DNA of 64,000 nt. Source: Galerina marginata. Its lineage: Eukaryota; Basidiomycota; Agaricomycetes; Agaricales; Galerinaceae. The notes under the pieces are model-generated. The model saw only the letters and a program-made list of their open reading frames with translations. It searched no databases and was not told where the DNA came from. Numbering within the stretch: position 1 is the first letter of the stretch; each line of letters opens with the position of its first letter. The DNA lies in the NCBI GenBank assembly GCA_023014335.1, contig JAECYW010000013.1, positions 682,001 through 746,000 on the forward strand, given 5' to 3'. Positions 25,201-36,613 of this stretch are shown here, in pieces. The position numbers and the translations under genes are program-made.

Positions 25201-27971
25201 GTAACAGCTGTGGGTATTCGACGAGAGGGGCAATGACATATCCAGTGCTCGAGCAGACTTGACCAAGGGTATGAAGTGCAGCGTCACGTTTAATTAACGA
25301 TGGGTCCGAAAGCCTCGAGATGATAACCTGCATAAGCTCGGGTACGTGTTGCATCGCGTCCTCTCCGCCGACACAGGTCAATTCGCCTAGGCACATTAAC
25401 ACGTTGGCCGCAACTGTTGGATTGTTATCATTAGCCTTCTGAAGGAGAACACGGAGCATAGGCAATGCATATGGTTTTATCAAGCGCTGCGTGGCGCTAA
25501 CCAAAAGGGTCAGCAACCGGGTGCATTCCTCCCGATTTCGCCTGTGAGGCATGTGAGATCTTAATTGATACATGGATTAAAAGACCTTACATCACTGTTG
25601 AGTATTCAAGCTCGGTGAGGAGTTGGATCAAGGCCTTGCGTAACGAAGGCATGACATATGCTGGATTGTGTTTTGCAAGGCGGCCTATCAAACCAATCGC
25701 CGTAACACGGTTCTCGAAGACCTCGTCATTTAATGCGATGAAAAGTGATCTAACATTTTCGGCTTGAGCTAGATGTTTGTCGAAACGTTCATGGAGCGAT
25801 GACAAAACAGTCTGTCGTATGCTCGCATCTGTTTATAAACCTGTTAGATACTATCCCTGAAATGTGAAAGGTATTCATTACCCGGATCTGCGATTCCTAC
25901 TGTCAGCAATTTATCCAAAACATCGCTGATGACTTCTATCGCATGACTGCTAGCTTGATAACAAATGGGATCCTTGACAAACAGTCTGCAGCATGTTAAT
26001 GCTGAGGCCCTCCGCACCTCAGGGTTGTCATCCTCGAGATATGGCAGTGCGCAACTGCGGACGAACTCGTTCAAGATGTGGCCTGCGAAAGATCAGCCAT
26101 CATAGAAAGTGAAATGAATAACAATACTCACCGCTGAAATCAAATGAACCCAACGTCGTTAGTGCTAGTGTAATTAATTCTGGGCTCTTGTCAACTCCGT
26201 TAATCTGTGGCGAATAAAATAATGAGCAGTCCAGTGTGTTAGCGAAAGGGAGCACAAACCTGGGTCGGATTTAGATCTCGATTTATTGCTGTTATCTCAT
26301 TTCTCGGAAGTGACGGCGGAGCTCCCAAAGGCTTGTATGGTTGTCCGCTTAGAATATTTGATAAAAGGTCCAGCAATCGATCTAAAAGGAATCCATAAGC
26401 TAATGATGATCTCTAAGGACCAAAGGACTGACCTTGTATAGTCTTGAGAAGGGGAGGGATACACTTGGCGATAGCGACAAGTGCTTGGACAAGGGGTTCA
26501 CTCAGACCGCATGCGAGCATAAGGTCGAGTTGGTCGTGTAACAGCTTGGTCAAGTTGGGTCCAACAGCAGATGCCAACATGCCGACACATTGGAAAATGG
26601 GCTCTTCAGAAGGGGCATGTTTTTTGCTAGGGGATTATAAGTACCAAGATTGCGCTCAGAAGAGAGAGCTTACCCTCGGCCCTGTAACCCTTGCTTGATC
26701 TGCATCATGATAGAATCGAGGAATGGCTTCATGTCGCTTCCAACTGCCGTTGCTGTATGTCCGATTGCAATAAAAGCTAAGGGAAATGTAAGTCTCGTCT
26801 ACCAAAAAATACATTGGGATCTACCAAAGGAGCGTTCATTTGGCTTCTCCAGCTGAGTTAGAAGATGTGCCATAGCCTTGTGGAGGAAGTGTTCCGTAAA
26901 GGTCTGTGTGTCATAAGCAGCAAGCGACGGGATCATGGTGATGACCATTTTTCGAACAAGTAGGTCTCGATGAGACTTGAACCGAAGAATTTGGTCTGCT
27001 GTATCTAAGAAATTCTCTTTCATGAACTAGAAACCAACATCAGTAGAGATTATGATGCTTATCAAAACCACATACCATGCCAGCATGGAGTAACAGCTCG
27101 CGATAAGTCAATAAAGACCCGTGAATGACTTCTGGCTGTGTCTGCTTCAAGCCCATTTGTGCATCCTGCAAAATCTTGGCCAGGTACGGTGTCCTGGGTT
27201 GACGTTCGCGCTGAGTGACAATCTCCAAGCAGGCAGCCAATAATTCGGCGGCTCCTTCTCTAACGATAACGCGCTGATCCCTCAGTGGTACCAAAATGTT
27301 GTCAAAGACAATTCCAATGTGAGAATGGAAGTAGGTTGGACTGTTTCTTGCAAGTTCCTTCAGGATCAAGACGCCAGCATACCGAGGGGATTCTTGCTTG
27401 TCGGGTTGCATCAATTCCACGGCGGCCGGAACTTCAAAGTCCATAAAACGCTCTCCAAATGCGGCCCCTCCTATCTCTGCAATACGACCCAGGGTTTTCG
27501 AAGCTGCGAGCATGAGATTCATGTCATGATTAGGGAGGAGGTGTTTAACATAGTTGTAGAATCGGAAAAGATTTCGTTTGGACTCTATGGTTTCTTCTTG
27601 ATCTATGACGATGAGTTTATCTGTTTGAAGGCAATGAGCATATCGGCAAGGACTCTTCAGATGGTAAGCGCACCTATTGCAAGCAGTCCACCGAATGCCT
27701 CTACGAGAGTCTGGCTATGTGTGAGTTCAAACAGCCTTCGATTAATATTGTCGTCCCATAGCTTTGATGCTGCATCCGACGACATTTCTGCTACCGACAT
27801 AGAAACCTTGTAGACGTTGGTGAGCAGAACAGCCAGCGCTATCGAGGATGTACTCACAAATCGTCGCAAGTCCTCCGCCGCTTGTAGTCTGATATCTGGA
27901 TTTCTGTTCTTCAAGCCATTGAATATTTGGTTCAGACGGTCAGTCTGATTCGATTGCACCACGGAAGCCAT
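19244..27971 (-). CDS. TOR1: TOR serine/threonine protein kinase (PIKK)
   Basis: Catalytic subunit of TORC1/TORC2, the nutrient-sensing growth kinase. It starts at ATG 27971 ([20 protein letters not shown]) and runs through about 8.7 kb with many introns. HEAT repeats fill 27900 to about 24000, for example [20 protein letters not shown] and [19 protein letters not shown]. The FAT domain lies at about 23900-21400. The FRB domain follows: [20 protein letters not shown], then [14 protein letters not shown] and AWDIYYG, with the serine that decides rapamycin-FKBP12 binding retained. The kinase has [20 protein letters not shown], catalytic loop GLGDRHPSN and metal-binding HIDFGD (about 20020-20105). 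The FATC ends [16 protein letters not shown] with TGA at 19244-19246. No frame break was seen. A divergent neighbour is the tRNA-Pro cluster. Exon joins between about 21600 and 26900 were not all resolved. Confidence 0.95.
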
Positions 27972-28301
27972 GGTCCGCGTCAGAGTAGCGTGGTCGAAGG
28001 TTCAGACACCCTTCAGACGCGCAAGTGATGACCCCGACCTGAGCCCAACCGTGATGGGCATGACAGTAATTTGTCTGACGTTGGTTCTAACGTTAGTGAC
28101 ACTGATCGATAACAGAGACACATAACATCACAATTATTATATTTAGCTCAGCGCTCCTGATAACTGACAAGAGGCGAAAATGTGTTGAATACATATCGTT
28201 AAAAAAGGTAGTGGATTAGTTCTAAACTCTCTTGCCTCGGAAGTCCTCTTACATAAGATCCGCCAATTGAAGAAGTACACAAAAAGAGAACCAGCTTCAT
28301 C
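27972..28301. other. TOR upstream region
   Basis: 330 bases between the TOR start codon and the first tRNA-Pro gene. It should contain the TOR promoter, but no specific site was recognised. Confidence 0.5.
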
Positions 28302-28395
28302 GGCCTGGTGGTCTAGTCGCATGATACTTCCTTTGGGCAAACTTAACCTGAAAGTTACCTGGAAGTGGTCCTGGGTTCAATTCCCGGTCAGGCCC
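28302..28395 (+). tRNA. tRNA-Pro (anticodon TGG) with intron
   Basis: The acceptor arm GGCCTGG pairs with TCAGGCC (28388-28394), with discriminator C at 28395. Anticodon stem CTTCC (28327-28331) pairs with GGAAG (28361-28365). The anticodon TGG is at 28334-28336 and a 22-nt intron follows position 37 (28338-28359). T arm CTGGG/CCCGG encloses loop TTCAATT. The internal Pol III A box TGGTCTAGTCG and B box GGTTCAATTCC are present. The D loop reads AGTCGC where other fungal tRNA-Pro genes have AGTGGT, so one of the usual paired guanines is altered. A TTTTT terminator follows directly. Confidence 0.9.
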
Positions 28396-28400
28396 TTTTT
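28396..28400 (+). terminator. Pol III terminator of tRNA-Pro(TGG)
   Basis: A run of five T on the non-template strand directly after the discriminator base is the standard RNA polymerase III stop. Confidence 0.8.
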
Positions 28401-29090
28401 GCCTCAAGTAAGAAGAATATAATTTTATGGCCTCCAGTATGCAGATGCCTCCAAACCTTATAACTAAGCATCAAGCCCAAGGAGATTCAAAAACTCTGAC
28501 AGGCGATTTTAAATCTCAAATTGCACAACGACTTTTTCTTCAATCTTTACCAAATTTTGCAACGGCTTTCTCTTTATCTTAAGAATTTCAAATAGCAAAT
28601 TTTGAGTTATTTGGTGTAGAATTGAGCTCAAAATGAAGGCCGTCAGAGAGATTCAAAAAAAAGTAACGTGAAGTCACAGAATGTTCTAGCGAGCCGAAAG
28701 CCTTTGAAGTGTCACGATTTCGTCACGCTTTTTCAACTTTTTCGTCTACCTTATGTGCTACACTCACTTTCACAACCCAATTTTTTGTACACGGGTGTTG
28801 AATTAGATATAAAATGTATCTCCAAAATTTTGTGCTCTAATTCGAAGTTGTTCGAGCTTGAGACACAAATTTATTACATTTTGATGTGAGTAGTCTTGAG
28901 AGAACACCGTCCACAACAGGCTCAAGTTAACTTTTCCTTCAAATTATTGCATATTCGTGGAGCTAAGATAAAGGGCATTTAGAATATGCCAAAAAAAATG
29001 GCAGAGATTCAGTGTTGTGCAAACTGTAGACACAGTTTTGAATCTCCCTGACCGTTTGAATCCCATTGCACGTGATAGAAGAGACGCCCG
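28401..29090. other. Spacer between tRNA genes, AT rich
   Basis: No coding frame of note. The sequence is AT rich and has no close match to the tRNA units apart from the remnant beginning at 29091. Confidence 0.5.
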
Positions 29091-29154
29091 TGTTTGTTAG
29101 GGCGCTTAATGTCATCCCGATTCGAAGAGGTCCCGCCTTCAGTTCCCGGTTAGG
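29091..29154 (+). pseudogene. Decayed 3' half of a tRNA-Pro gene
   Basis: The stretch TTTGTTAGGG, then CCGATTCGAAGAGGTCCCG and AGTTCCCGGTTAGGC, follows the anticodon arm, T arm and 3' acceptor strand of the intact tRNA-Pro(AGG) gene at 29272. The 5' acceptor strand and D arm are missing, the putative intron is longer, and the T arm has lost pairing (CCGCC instead of CCGGG). It cannot fold as a tRNA and is best read as a tRNA-derived relic. Confidence 0.75.
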
Positions 29155-29271
29155 CAATTGTTTCGTGTATTTTTCTTTCCTAAGGTTGTGAATTTTAGTA
29201 TATTGCTTGAGTACAACTTACTTCTTCAAGTACTTATTTTTGTCTACCTCAACAACCACAGAGTTTTCGTC

Positions 29272-29353
29272 GGCCTGATGGTCTAGTAGTATGATTCCTT
29301 GTTAGGGTTTTTCCGATTCGAGGAGGTCCCGGGTTCAATTCCCGGTTAGGCCC
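29272..29353 (+). tRNA. tRNA-Pro (anticodon AGG) with intron
   Basis: The acceptor arm GGCCTGA pairs with TTAGGCC (one G-T pair), with discriminator C at 29353. Anticodon stem CCTTG (29297-29301) pairs with CGAGG (29319-29323). The anticodon AGG is at 29304-29306, and about 10 nt of intron sit between positions 37 and 38 (29308-29317). T arm CCGGG/CCCGG encloses TTCAATT. The A box TGGTCTAGTAG and the B box are present. A seven-T run at 29360-29366 ends the unit. Confidence 0.9.
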
Positions 29354-29359
29354 ATGAGA

Positions 29360-29366
29360 TTTTTTT
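29360..29366 (+). terminator. Pol III terminator of tRNA-Pro(AGG)
   Basis: Seven consecutive T, six bases after the end of the mature tRNA sequence. Confidence 0.75.
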
Positions 29367-29813
29367 CATTAATATTCTCAACGCAAACTCCCTCTCAATG
29401 TGCAGGTTGGGTCTGATCACGAATCACTTCCGCACCGGATCAAATTGACCTTGCCGAAAATGATGGGCTAACTGCACAGCCTCTTCCCTCAGGCCTCAAC
29501 CTCCCAATGCGTCAATCATGAAAGGTCAAGATGGCCGACGGACGCGCAGCAACCAGCACAGTTCCACAGCCACAACGTCTTTATTCACCCACCGTCGTGA
29601 TATATCCTCCCTGATAATTTGGGCCTGGGCACTATCTCGGCAGTGCTTGCTGCGGTCTCGGATTGGAACTGGTCAGCAACTCCAGGCGTCCTCCTGACCA
29701 CCTGTATTTGATCATTGTCAGTTGTTCATGCCTTACTTTTAACCTATAACTCGAAGCCGCAGCACGTCAAATTCGACCCTCCCTTCCCTCACTTTAACTC
29801 GCAGTCTTTTAAA
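29367..29813. other. Upstream region of DUF7330-like gene
   Basis: 447 bases without a convincing gene. The last 100 bases before the ATG are pyrimidine rich (CCCTCCCTTCCCTC), as is common in fungal leaders. Confidence 0.5.
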
Positions 29814-30887
29814 ATGATAGTCGATCCACGGACTGGTAAGCCCCCTGCAAAAGACGCACACACCAGCATGGTTCACAAAGTATGTCGAATGTTCTACTAT
29901 ATTGCCTGTGCTCGAGTTCTGGACTCATGACAATGCCCCCTCAGCTTGTTGACGAACCTCCTGCATACAGCGATCATAGAAGCGTTGCTGGACAATACCT
30001 TCCACCTGTTCATCATAATTTTGACCCAGGTAGCCCTGCGTCAGCTACCCCAAACCCCCCACCTTCCGCCGATCAGGTCCATATCTATGACCGAAAACAC
30101 GATATCCAAGGCACTTTCTCCCTCTTCTTCTAAATACATTATCTGACACTCTTGTTGAGCTAGGGACCTTTTTCATTGACCCACTAGTTCCTGACCTCAA
30201 TCGTCGTAAAAAACATAAATCAAAGCATCCATTGCCACATGCCTCATTTCGGTCTCGTCATGGCGCCATTGACTTGGAACTGGCCACAACCGGTAACATC
30301 CAGGACGCGCCGAAGGCGAATGTGGCTGTTTCCTCCCGTTCAGGTGACATAAAAATCAAGCTGGTATGCGTTCAATGGTTTCTTGTTATATTGGTCAACC
30401 TCTTATTTTGAAATCTAGCTTCCGATGCCTCCTTCAAGACCACGAATGGGATTAGATGTTAATTCTCATCATGGTCAGTCTCAAGATTTAATAAGCAAGG
30501 ACTCGGATGCATAATAACCGTCCTCCAGGGAATGTCGTCCTCTTTTTGCCTGAAGGTTTCGCTGGCGTGGTGCATCTTACAACGAGAAAGGGCGACATGC
30601 AAGTTCTGCCTGCGCTCTCAGCTTTCATCAAAATCGTCAAATCTTCTAACCGCGAGATGATATTCATGATAGGCACGCAGAATAATGTTTACGAGTTGGA
30701 TAACTCTCGGGAGGCATCTTTCTGTGAAGTCAATAGCCGCAAAGGCAATATAGTCGTTGGTTTGAGTGGTCGAGATCATTATTCACCCCAGGTGGGATTC
30801 TGGAAACGACTCGGTAGTTACCTGATGCCTAGGGGAGAAAGTAGCGGACCTGTGAAGGACGAGAAGTTGGAGAGGCATTGCCATTGA
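29814..30887 (+). CDS. DUF7330-like protein
   Basis: Five exons (29814-29879, 29945-30110, 30164-30363, 30419-30473, 30529-30887) give exactly 281 residues. The N-terminus is Pro-rich (DEPPAYSDH, then PNPPPSADQ). From residue about 75 there are repeating beta-strand units with a SxxGxI/V pattern: GAIDLELATTGNIQDAP, SSRSGDIKIKL, NSHHGNVVLFLPEGFAGVV, TTRKGDMQVLP. This is the architecture of the DUF7330 family, which is common in Agaricomycetes and of unknown biochemical role. There is no signal peptide or membrane segment. The second intron has a GC donor (CCAAG/GCACTT at 30111). Only that site restores the conserved HDIQGTFFID reading. Confidence in the coding model is high; the function is unknown. 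Confidence 0.75.
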
Positions 30888-31349
30888 CGAGGTGGTCCTT
30901 TTTTAGTGGCGATTAGTTTCCACCCGTGGCCCAGGACATAGAATGAATTACTTACAGCTTTCCTGATTCTACTTACTTATCCTAAATCATTTGCTGATGC
31001 TTATGACATACATACGTACAAATATACCTTCAAGTTGCTCTCCGAAGATCTCTTCCTTCCTGACTATCAATAGTTACATGTACAATGCGCATACGATACG
31101 AAACGTCTCAAGGCCGAATGACCCATATCCCGAACACACCGGTCTTTGAGACTTCCATGGGACAATTTGGACTGAGGATCAGGATCTCCTGGGACTAGAT
31201 ATCACTGTCAGTACCCTAACAGACTTACGACGTCAGACGATCGGTGAGTAAATAACTGAATGGTAGATCTGAGCCAGATCTTAAAATACTTATACTACCC
31301 ATCAGGCTCTTTGCTATCAAGGCCGCCTTTTCTTCCTCTTGTTCGCACC
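30888..31349. other. Intergenic, same-strand
   Basis: 462 bases between the DUF7330-like stop and the proposed start of the M20 peptidase. They hold a 3' UTR and a promoter with no distinct element seen. Confidence 0.5.
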
Positions 31350-33661
31350 ATGGACCACACCGAAGTTCAAGCAGGGTGCTTTAGCCAGTTTTTTGCGCGT
31401 AAAGCGCGTTCGCGAGCACCTATGCAGCGACCTCGACCTTCTCCCTCTTCACAGGCACAAGACGGGTCTTCCGAGGGAACAACAGAAAACTCGCATGTAT
31501 ATTATCAGGTTTCCGAAACTCTGAAGACTGGAGAGGAGACAGTCAGTATCCAGCCTAAGGTCCAACCATTCCCTGGCTAATTCTTGCTTCAGCAGCAGGG
31601 TGACATCAGTTACTTCAACCCCTGTTGCGACTTTTCTTACGGAAAGCAGGATGAGCGGTGGATCGAACAACAGCAGCCACCATCCTATACACCAAAAATA
31701 CAAACGCTATCCAACACGAGTGACGTGTGTTCAGTTATTGAACGAACATTGGACAAAACAAGCTCGGATCTTCGCGCTCTCAGCTTGAAGATACATGGTA
31801 GATATTTCGCGCTCCACGAATATATTCAGCTCGAATCTGACACCAAAACGAGACCATCCAGAGCTTATGTTTGAAGAGAGGTTGTTATCTACTTTTTCTT
31901 CTTTTTGAAGTCCCGTTAAAGTTAGCCTCTAGATATGCCCACGACGTTTTGACAGAATTCATGGCAAAACACGGCTTCAAGATCACGAAACACTATTTGG
32001 GCCTTGAGACTGCTTGGCGAGCAGAATACACCCAAGGCACTGGGGGGAGGGTCATAGGCATTAACTCTGAGATGGATGCTCTCCCAGGCATAGGGCACGC
32101 CTGTGGTCATAACCTCATAGCAATCAGCGGAGTCGGGGTTGCAATCGCACTCAAAGCCGCACTTCAAGCTCGACCTGAGGTTTCCGCTAAAATTATACTT
32201 CTTGGGACACCAGGTAGCTCATTTCATTTCCCAGATACCTCAGAGCCTGACTCGTCCTCTGTTAGCGGAAGAGGGTGGTGGTGGGAAGGTAATATTGTTG
32301 GAGCGTGGTGGATACGACGAGATGGATGCATGTGTCATGTAGGTTCACCTGCTTCAAGGAAAACCGCCTTCCTTAAGGGTTTTCTTCAGGTGCCATCCGA
32401 GTGCCGGACTTCCCCACTCTACAAGCCTCGGAAGCTCAACTGCTATGCAATATTTTCTCGTGGAATATTTTGGCCATAGGTTTTCGTCCTACTCACACTA
32501 CCAAAAGCCATGTTTCTAATGCTTCTTCGATAATCCAGCGCTCATGCAGGTGGTGCTCCCTGGTGAGTGAAGCACTAGCAAATATACACCTTACAGCCTC
32601 GGCTGACTTTTTTTGTCCGTTAGGGAAGGGACCAACGCACTGGATGCTGCATTTATGGCGTATTCGGGGATTTCCATGTTGAGGCAACAGATGAAACCGG
32701 ACCACCGTGTCCACGGCGTGGTAGAAGGCAGGAATTGGCTTCCTAATGGTATTTTGCTGTCCAGCCTGGGCTCCTTCGATTTTACTATCCCCTTCCCCAG
32801 TGATCCCTGACTACGCCAGAATGCGGTGGATAGCCAGAGCGCCGACATCGGAAGATTTAATCCCATTTGCTAAACGGGTACAAAATTGCTTGGAGTAAGT
32901 CCTCAATGAATTATTACGCCTTTTAAGACCACCCTGACAGATGAGGGGAAAATAGAGCTGCAGCTTTGGCGACTGGCTGCAGAATCAAATTAACTGTTGA
33001 AACATCCTATTTCAACCTTCACCAAAATCCAGTTCTTGGCGAGTGCATTCGTATGAGCGCTTATTTCGCATTGACTTGACGTGGTCGTACTTCTTCCAGC
33101 ACAAGACTTCGCCGACATTGTCGGGAGTCGGTACGGTTTAGCTGCAACATCAGCATCCACTTCCGCGTCTACCGACTTTGTTAGTGAAATCTCTTATTGT
33201 AATCTATGCCGCCGACTGAAAAACATATCTCGCTTACTAGGGCAATGTTTCGTACGGTACGTCCTAGATCACCTTACTTTCAAGAGATCGACTTCACATC
33301 TCTTTGCAGCTCTCCCCGCGTTACATCCCGCCTTTGGTAACTATTTCTGCCTTTATTGGGTCCAGCAGCTGACCCCCGTTCAATTTCTCCAATTATTCCT
33401 AGCTATCCCCACAGAGCCCAATGGTGGAAATCACACGCCGGCGTTTGCCAAAGCGGCCAGAAGTGAGGCCGCTCATTCAGCCACGATCGCGGTCGCCAAA
33501 GGTTTAGCTTTGACGGGTTACCGTGTCCTTACCGATGCCGAATTCTTCAGTAAGGTGCGTCATTCATTCACTTCGTATTAATATTGCTTCTATTACATTT
33601 TACACAATACACGCTCTAGGTGCAAGCCACTTTTGAACAGGGAAAGAAGAGCGAATACTAA
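31350..33661 (+). CDS. M20-family peptidase / amidohydrolase (PM20D2-like)
   Basis: Zinc-dependent amidohydrolase of the M20 group that includes PM20D2 (Xaa-Arg dipeptidase). Spliced reading gives KIHDHPELMFEE, then YAHDVLTEFMAKHGFKITK, EMDALPGIGHACGHNLIAIS with the metal-binding Asp and His residues, and LLGTPAEEGGGGKVILLE with the Glu-Glu catalytic pair. Next come CHPSAGLPHSTSLGSS, HSAHAGGAPWEGTNALDAAF and HRVHGVVEGRNW. The end is PTEPNGGNHTPAFAKAARSE, then LTGYRVLTDAEFFSKV and QATFEQGKKSEY with TAA at 33659-33661. At least ten introns are needed. One has a GC donor (33039-33099). The region 31350-31780 encodes a Ser/Pro/Gln-rich N-terminal extension whose first exon join is uncertain, so the start could be internal. 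Likely cytosolic. Confidence 0.85.
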
Positions 33662-34317
33662 GCCCCAACTCCGAACCTCCTGGCCCGGCTCCTGAAAAAG
33701 AAATATTTGTATATTGATTCATAAATGTGTCCTTGCGGCAACATCACTGTGCTTTTATTTATTCATAAATCGCTACCATATGCATATGTATTTCTATATA
33801 TATAAGTATACCCAAGACTACCGGACTAGCATGTCTTGACTTTACATACATAGCTTTCAAACAACAAGGACCTTTCGTTGACAAGCTTAGCGCATATTCT
33901 GGATTTTTCTGGATTTGAAGATTCTCGACATGCAAGTCTATATATAATTGCTACTTCACATCTCAATCTCAAAATTTCAGTCTTTTGTGTTTCTATTCGA
34001 ATGCCAAAAAAATCCGCAATTGAATGGTGCCCACATTACCCGCTGACTCACCTATGTATGACGGACCGGACGGCTTTCACGCTGCTTCCTTAAGTTCCAA
34101 TGACTACGGAACGAAGTCGGGTAGTTTGTTTAAGCAGGGGCTATACGATGTACTGGATGATTAAGTAGTGTAAGCATATGAGCGGGAGTCGCTTGGAACC
34201 AATTAAGATGTATGAAAGGCTGACGCAATGGGATATGAAAGATGTAAATGGGCGAAGATGGACGAGCAGGGGAGGGAAAGCAATTGGAAGTCAAACAAAC
34301 GTCATTCAAGAAATGTC
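33662..34317. other. Convergent 3' intergenic, M20 / dnaJ
   Basis: 656 bases between two convergent stop codons. The centre is AT rich (TATATATATAAG near 33796). No gene was seen. Confidence 0.6.
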
Positions 34318-36613
34318 CTATGCAGGTTTGGCAGCACCGTCTGTCGCCGAGGCGGCAGCAGCAGCTTGATGCTTGAGCATCTCCTCCCGCCTGGCCTTCG
34401 CTGCGTTTGTCGCATGCTTCTTGCCTTTTGGTTGAGCTGCCTCATGCACCATCCTATCGCATAGATCGGGTAAGTAACAGAACAGGACCATCTAAATTTC
34501 GTCCTTACCGCTCGAGCTCCCGACGCTCTTCGTCCGATTCGTCAGGTACCGCCGACTTGAAAATGGCGCCGGTGATGAGGAGGGCCTTGGCTCGATTGAT
34601 AAGGACGGGTTCAGATTGACCCGGCTCTTTCAGCACATTTTCTACAACCTACATCGAACCAATCAATAAGAACGTCTCAAATGAGATGACCGCAACATAG
34701 TAAGATACCTCGCGGAGAACCTGGATGACTTCCAGCCGTGCACCGCGCCATGACGCGAGCATGATCTACATCCAGTCCATAAATACCTTATCCTCAAATG
34801 TTCGTTATAATTGGACATACCTTGCCAGTGACGTCCATCTCCAGAGCTCTCAGCTCATCCTCGGCGACGTCGCCTTTGGCCTGAGCTTTCTCCATTTCCT
34901 AACGTAATGGAGTTCATGCCAGTACAGTGTAGGGGGTGAATTCAAGGACTTACAATCATCAGGTCTCGAACGCTCAGCCTACCCGTCGAGATAAAGTCAA
35001 TAAAAGCCGACATTTAATGTTTCGCCGAGGAGCAAACTTACGCGCTGCCGATAACTCCCCAGACGTCTTTGGCAAGAGAGCCTTTCTCCTTTAGTCTCGA
35101 GAAGAATCCAGGGCTGAACGAAAAGCAATGATTCGGTGTAAAAAAACCTGTTACCTGCAGTGAAGATACGAAAGCTTACATTCCTAAAAACTTCTTTGAC
35201 TTCATAAACGATGACGCCTTCATCATGTAAACGTTGCCGATCGTATGGAGGAGCTAAAGAATTTAAAAAAACACCAAAAAAATGAGCCAAAAGAATGCAA
35301 AATAAATAACAAACTAAAAAAAAAAAACAATAGAACTAACCTCAACACCAAAGCTCTCCAACTTGAGGTCCTCCACCTCCCGCCTCATCCTCTCCGCAAA
35401 CGCATTAGACTCAGGATCGTCCCTGCCCCCCGGGTCCTTCGCCTCGACAAACGGCCGGATCCGCTCAATCATCTTCTTCGTCAGCATCGCCACGCGCGCC
35501 TCCATCGCCTTGCGCCGCGCCTTGTCGTGCTCCCTCAGCTTCTCGCGCTGCTCGGCCTTCCGGCGCGCGGCTTCCTGCTTTTCTCGCTCCTTGTCGGCGG
35601 CGGTGGCGGTACCCGAGGTGCCTGTGGGTGATGAAGCACCATGTGCGTGTGGGACGAGGTGCGAAGAGGGAGGACTGGCGTTCGATGTGGCCGTGGTCGG
35701 TGCTGCTGGGCCTGAAGGTGTTCCTGGAGCTGCGTTGTGATGAACCTCGGGAATTGAAATAGTCGGCGCGGCAGGTGGTGTGCTCGGTTTGTGCGTCGTA
35801 GGCGAACTTGCCCCGTCTTTCCCGTCTGACACTACAGGCGTCGAAGAACCGCTTGCAACCTTGGGATTGTTGCTGTTCATCTGCTTCTCTATTTCGGATT
35901 TCTCCTCTTCTGTCATCATGGTTGTGGCGACGGACGTCATGTCCTTCATGATCGAGATTTCGCCAATCTAAAAAACATCGTCGAGAGTAAACACCACATG
36001 GCGCTCGTGAGCAGTAGGACAAGTAATACGCACGTAATCAACAAATCTCTCTCCGCCAAAGACGTTCGCAAAGAAACCAGCAGCGTCTTCCATGTTAATA
36101 GGGCCTTCTTTGTCGACCTGTCAAGGATATAGTTCTGTTGGTGCCATTGGCGTTAGATAGACGGAACACACCATTTTCTTCCCATTCTTATCATATACAA
36201 CGCGTAGGTTCTGCGGGATGGATGAGAAATCGTCGTGGTGTAGGATACAATACATGACTTACTGGATCAGATAGGACTTGATACGCTTTACTAAAGGTCC
36301 AGAGATACTCTAAGTCTCCTTCACAGAGCCGGGTGCCCTAACATACCTTATCTCCTTAAACTTCTCCTCTGCGTCTGCCGAAGGGTTCTTATCCGGGTGA
36401 TACTAAAGAGCAAGCCAGTAAGATATTAGATCGTAGAGGCTTTTCGAGATCACAAACCTTCATAGCCTGTTTCCGGTACGCCTTCTTCAGCGCCGTTTCG
36501 TCAGCATCTATAGGAACACCCAACTGTTGGAACCAGTGACATGATGAGCCCGGGACTGCAGAGATATCTTGTCTACGCACCAGATCATAGTATTCGGTCT
36601 CGACGGGGGCCAT
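34318..36613 (-). CDS. DnaJ (Hsp40) protein with DnaJ-X domain, Caj1/Djp1-like
   Basis: Type III J-domain co-chaperone that would stimulate Hsp70. The ATG at 36613 starts MAPVETEYYDL, then an intron, then LGVPIDADETALKKAYRKQA and YHPDKNPSADAEEKF with the HPD motif (36380-36420). Then DAAGFFANVFGGERFVDYIG and ISIMKDMTSVATTMMTEEEK open the DnaJ-X domain. An unusually long Pro/Thr/Ser/Ala linker (35650-35900) is followed by a highly charged helix (KEREKQEAARRKAEQREKLR). The rest of DnaJ-X is on small exons down to 34400, and the protein ends HQAAAAASATDGAAKPA with TAG at 34318-34320. In yeast, relatives act in peroxisomal import (Djp1) or at membranes (Caj1). GC content is high and repetitive in the linker exon. 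Confidence 0.9.

Noticed and set aside
29715..29813. Earlier ATG for the DUF7330-like gene at 29715
   Set aside because: The extension is pyrimidine-rich leader sequence, and the start at 29814 is followed directly by a clean first exon.
35245..35740. Long plus-strand frames opposite the dnaJ linker
   Set aside because: They are antisense shadows of a GC-rich, charged helix region whose minus-strand reading matches the DnaJ family.
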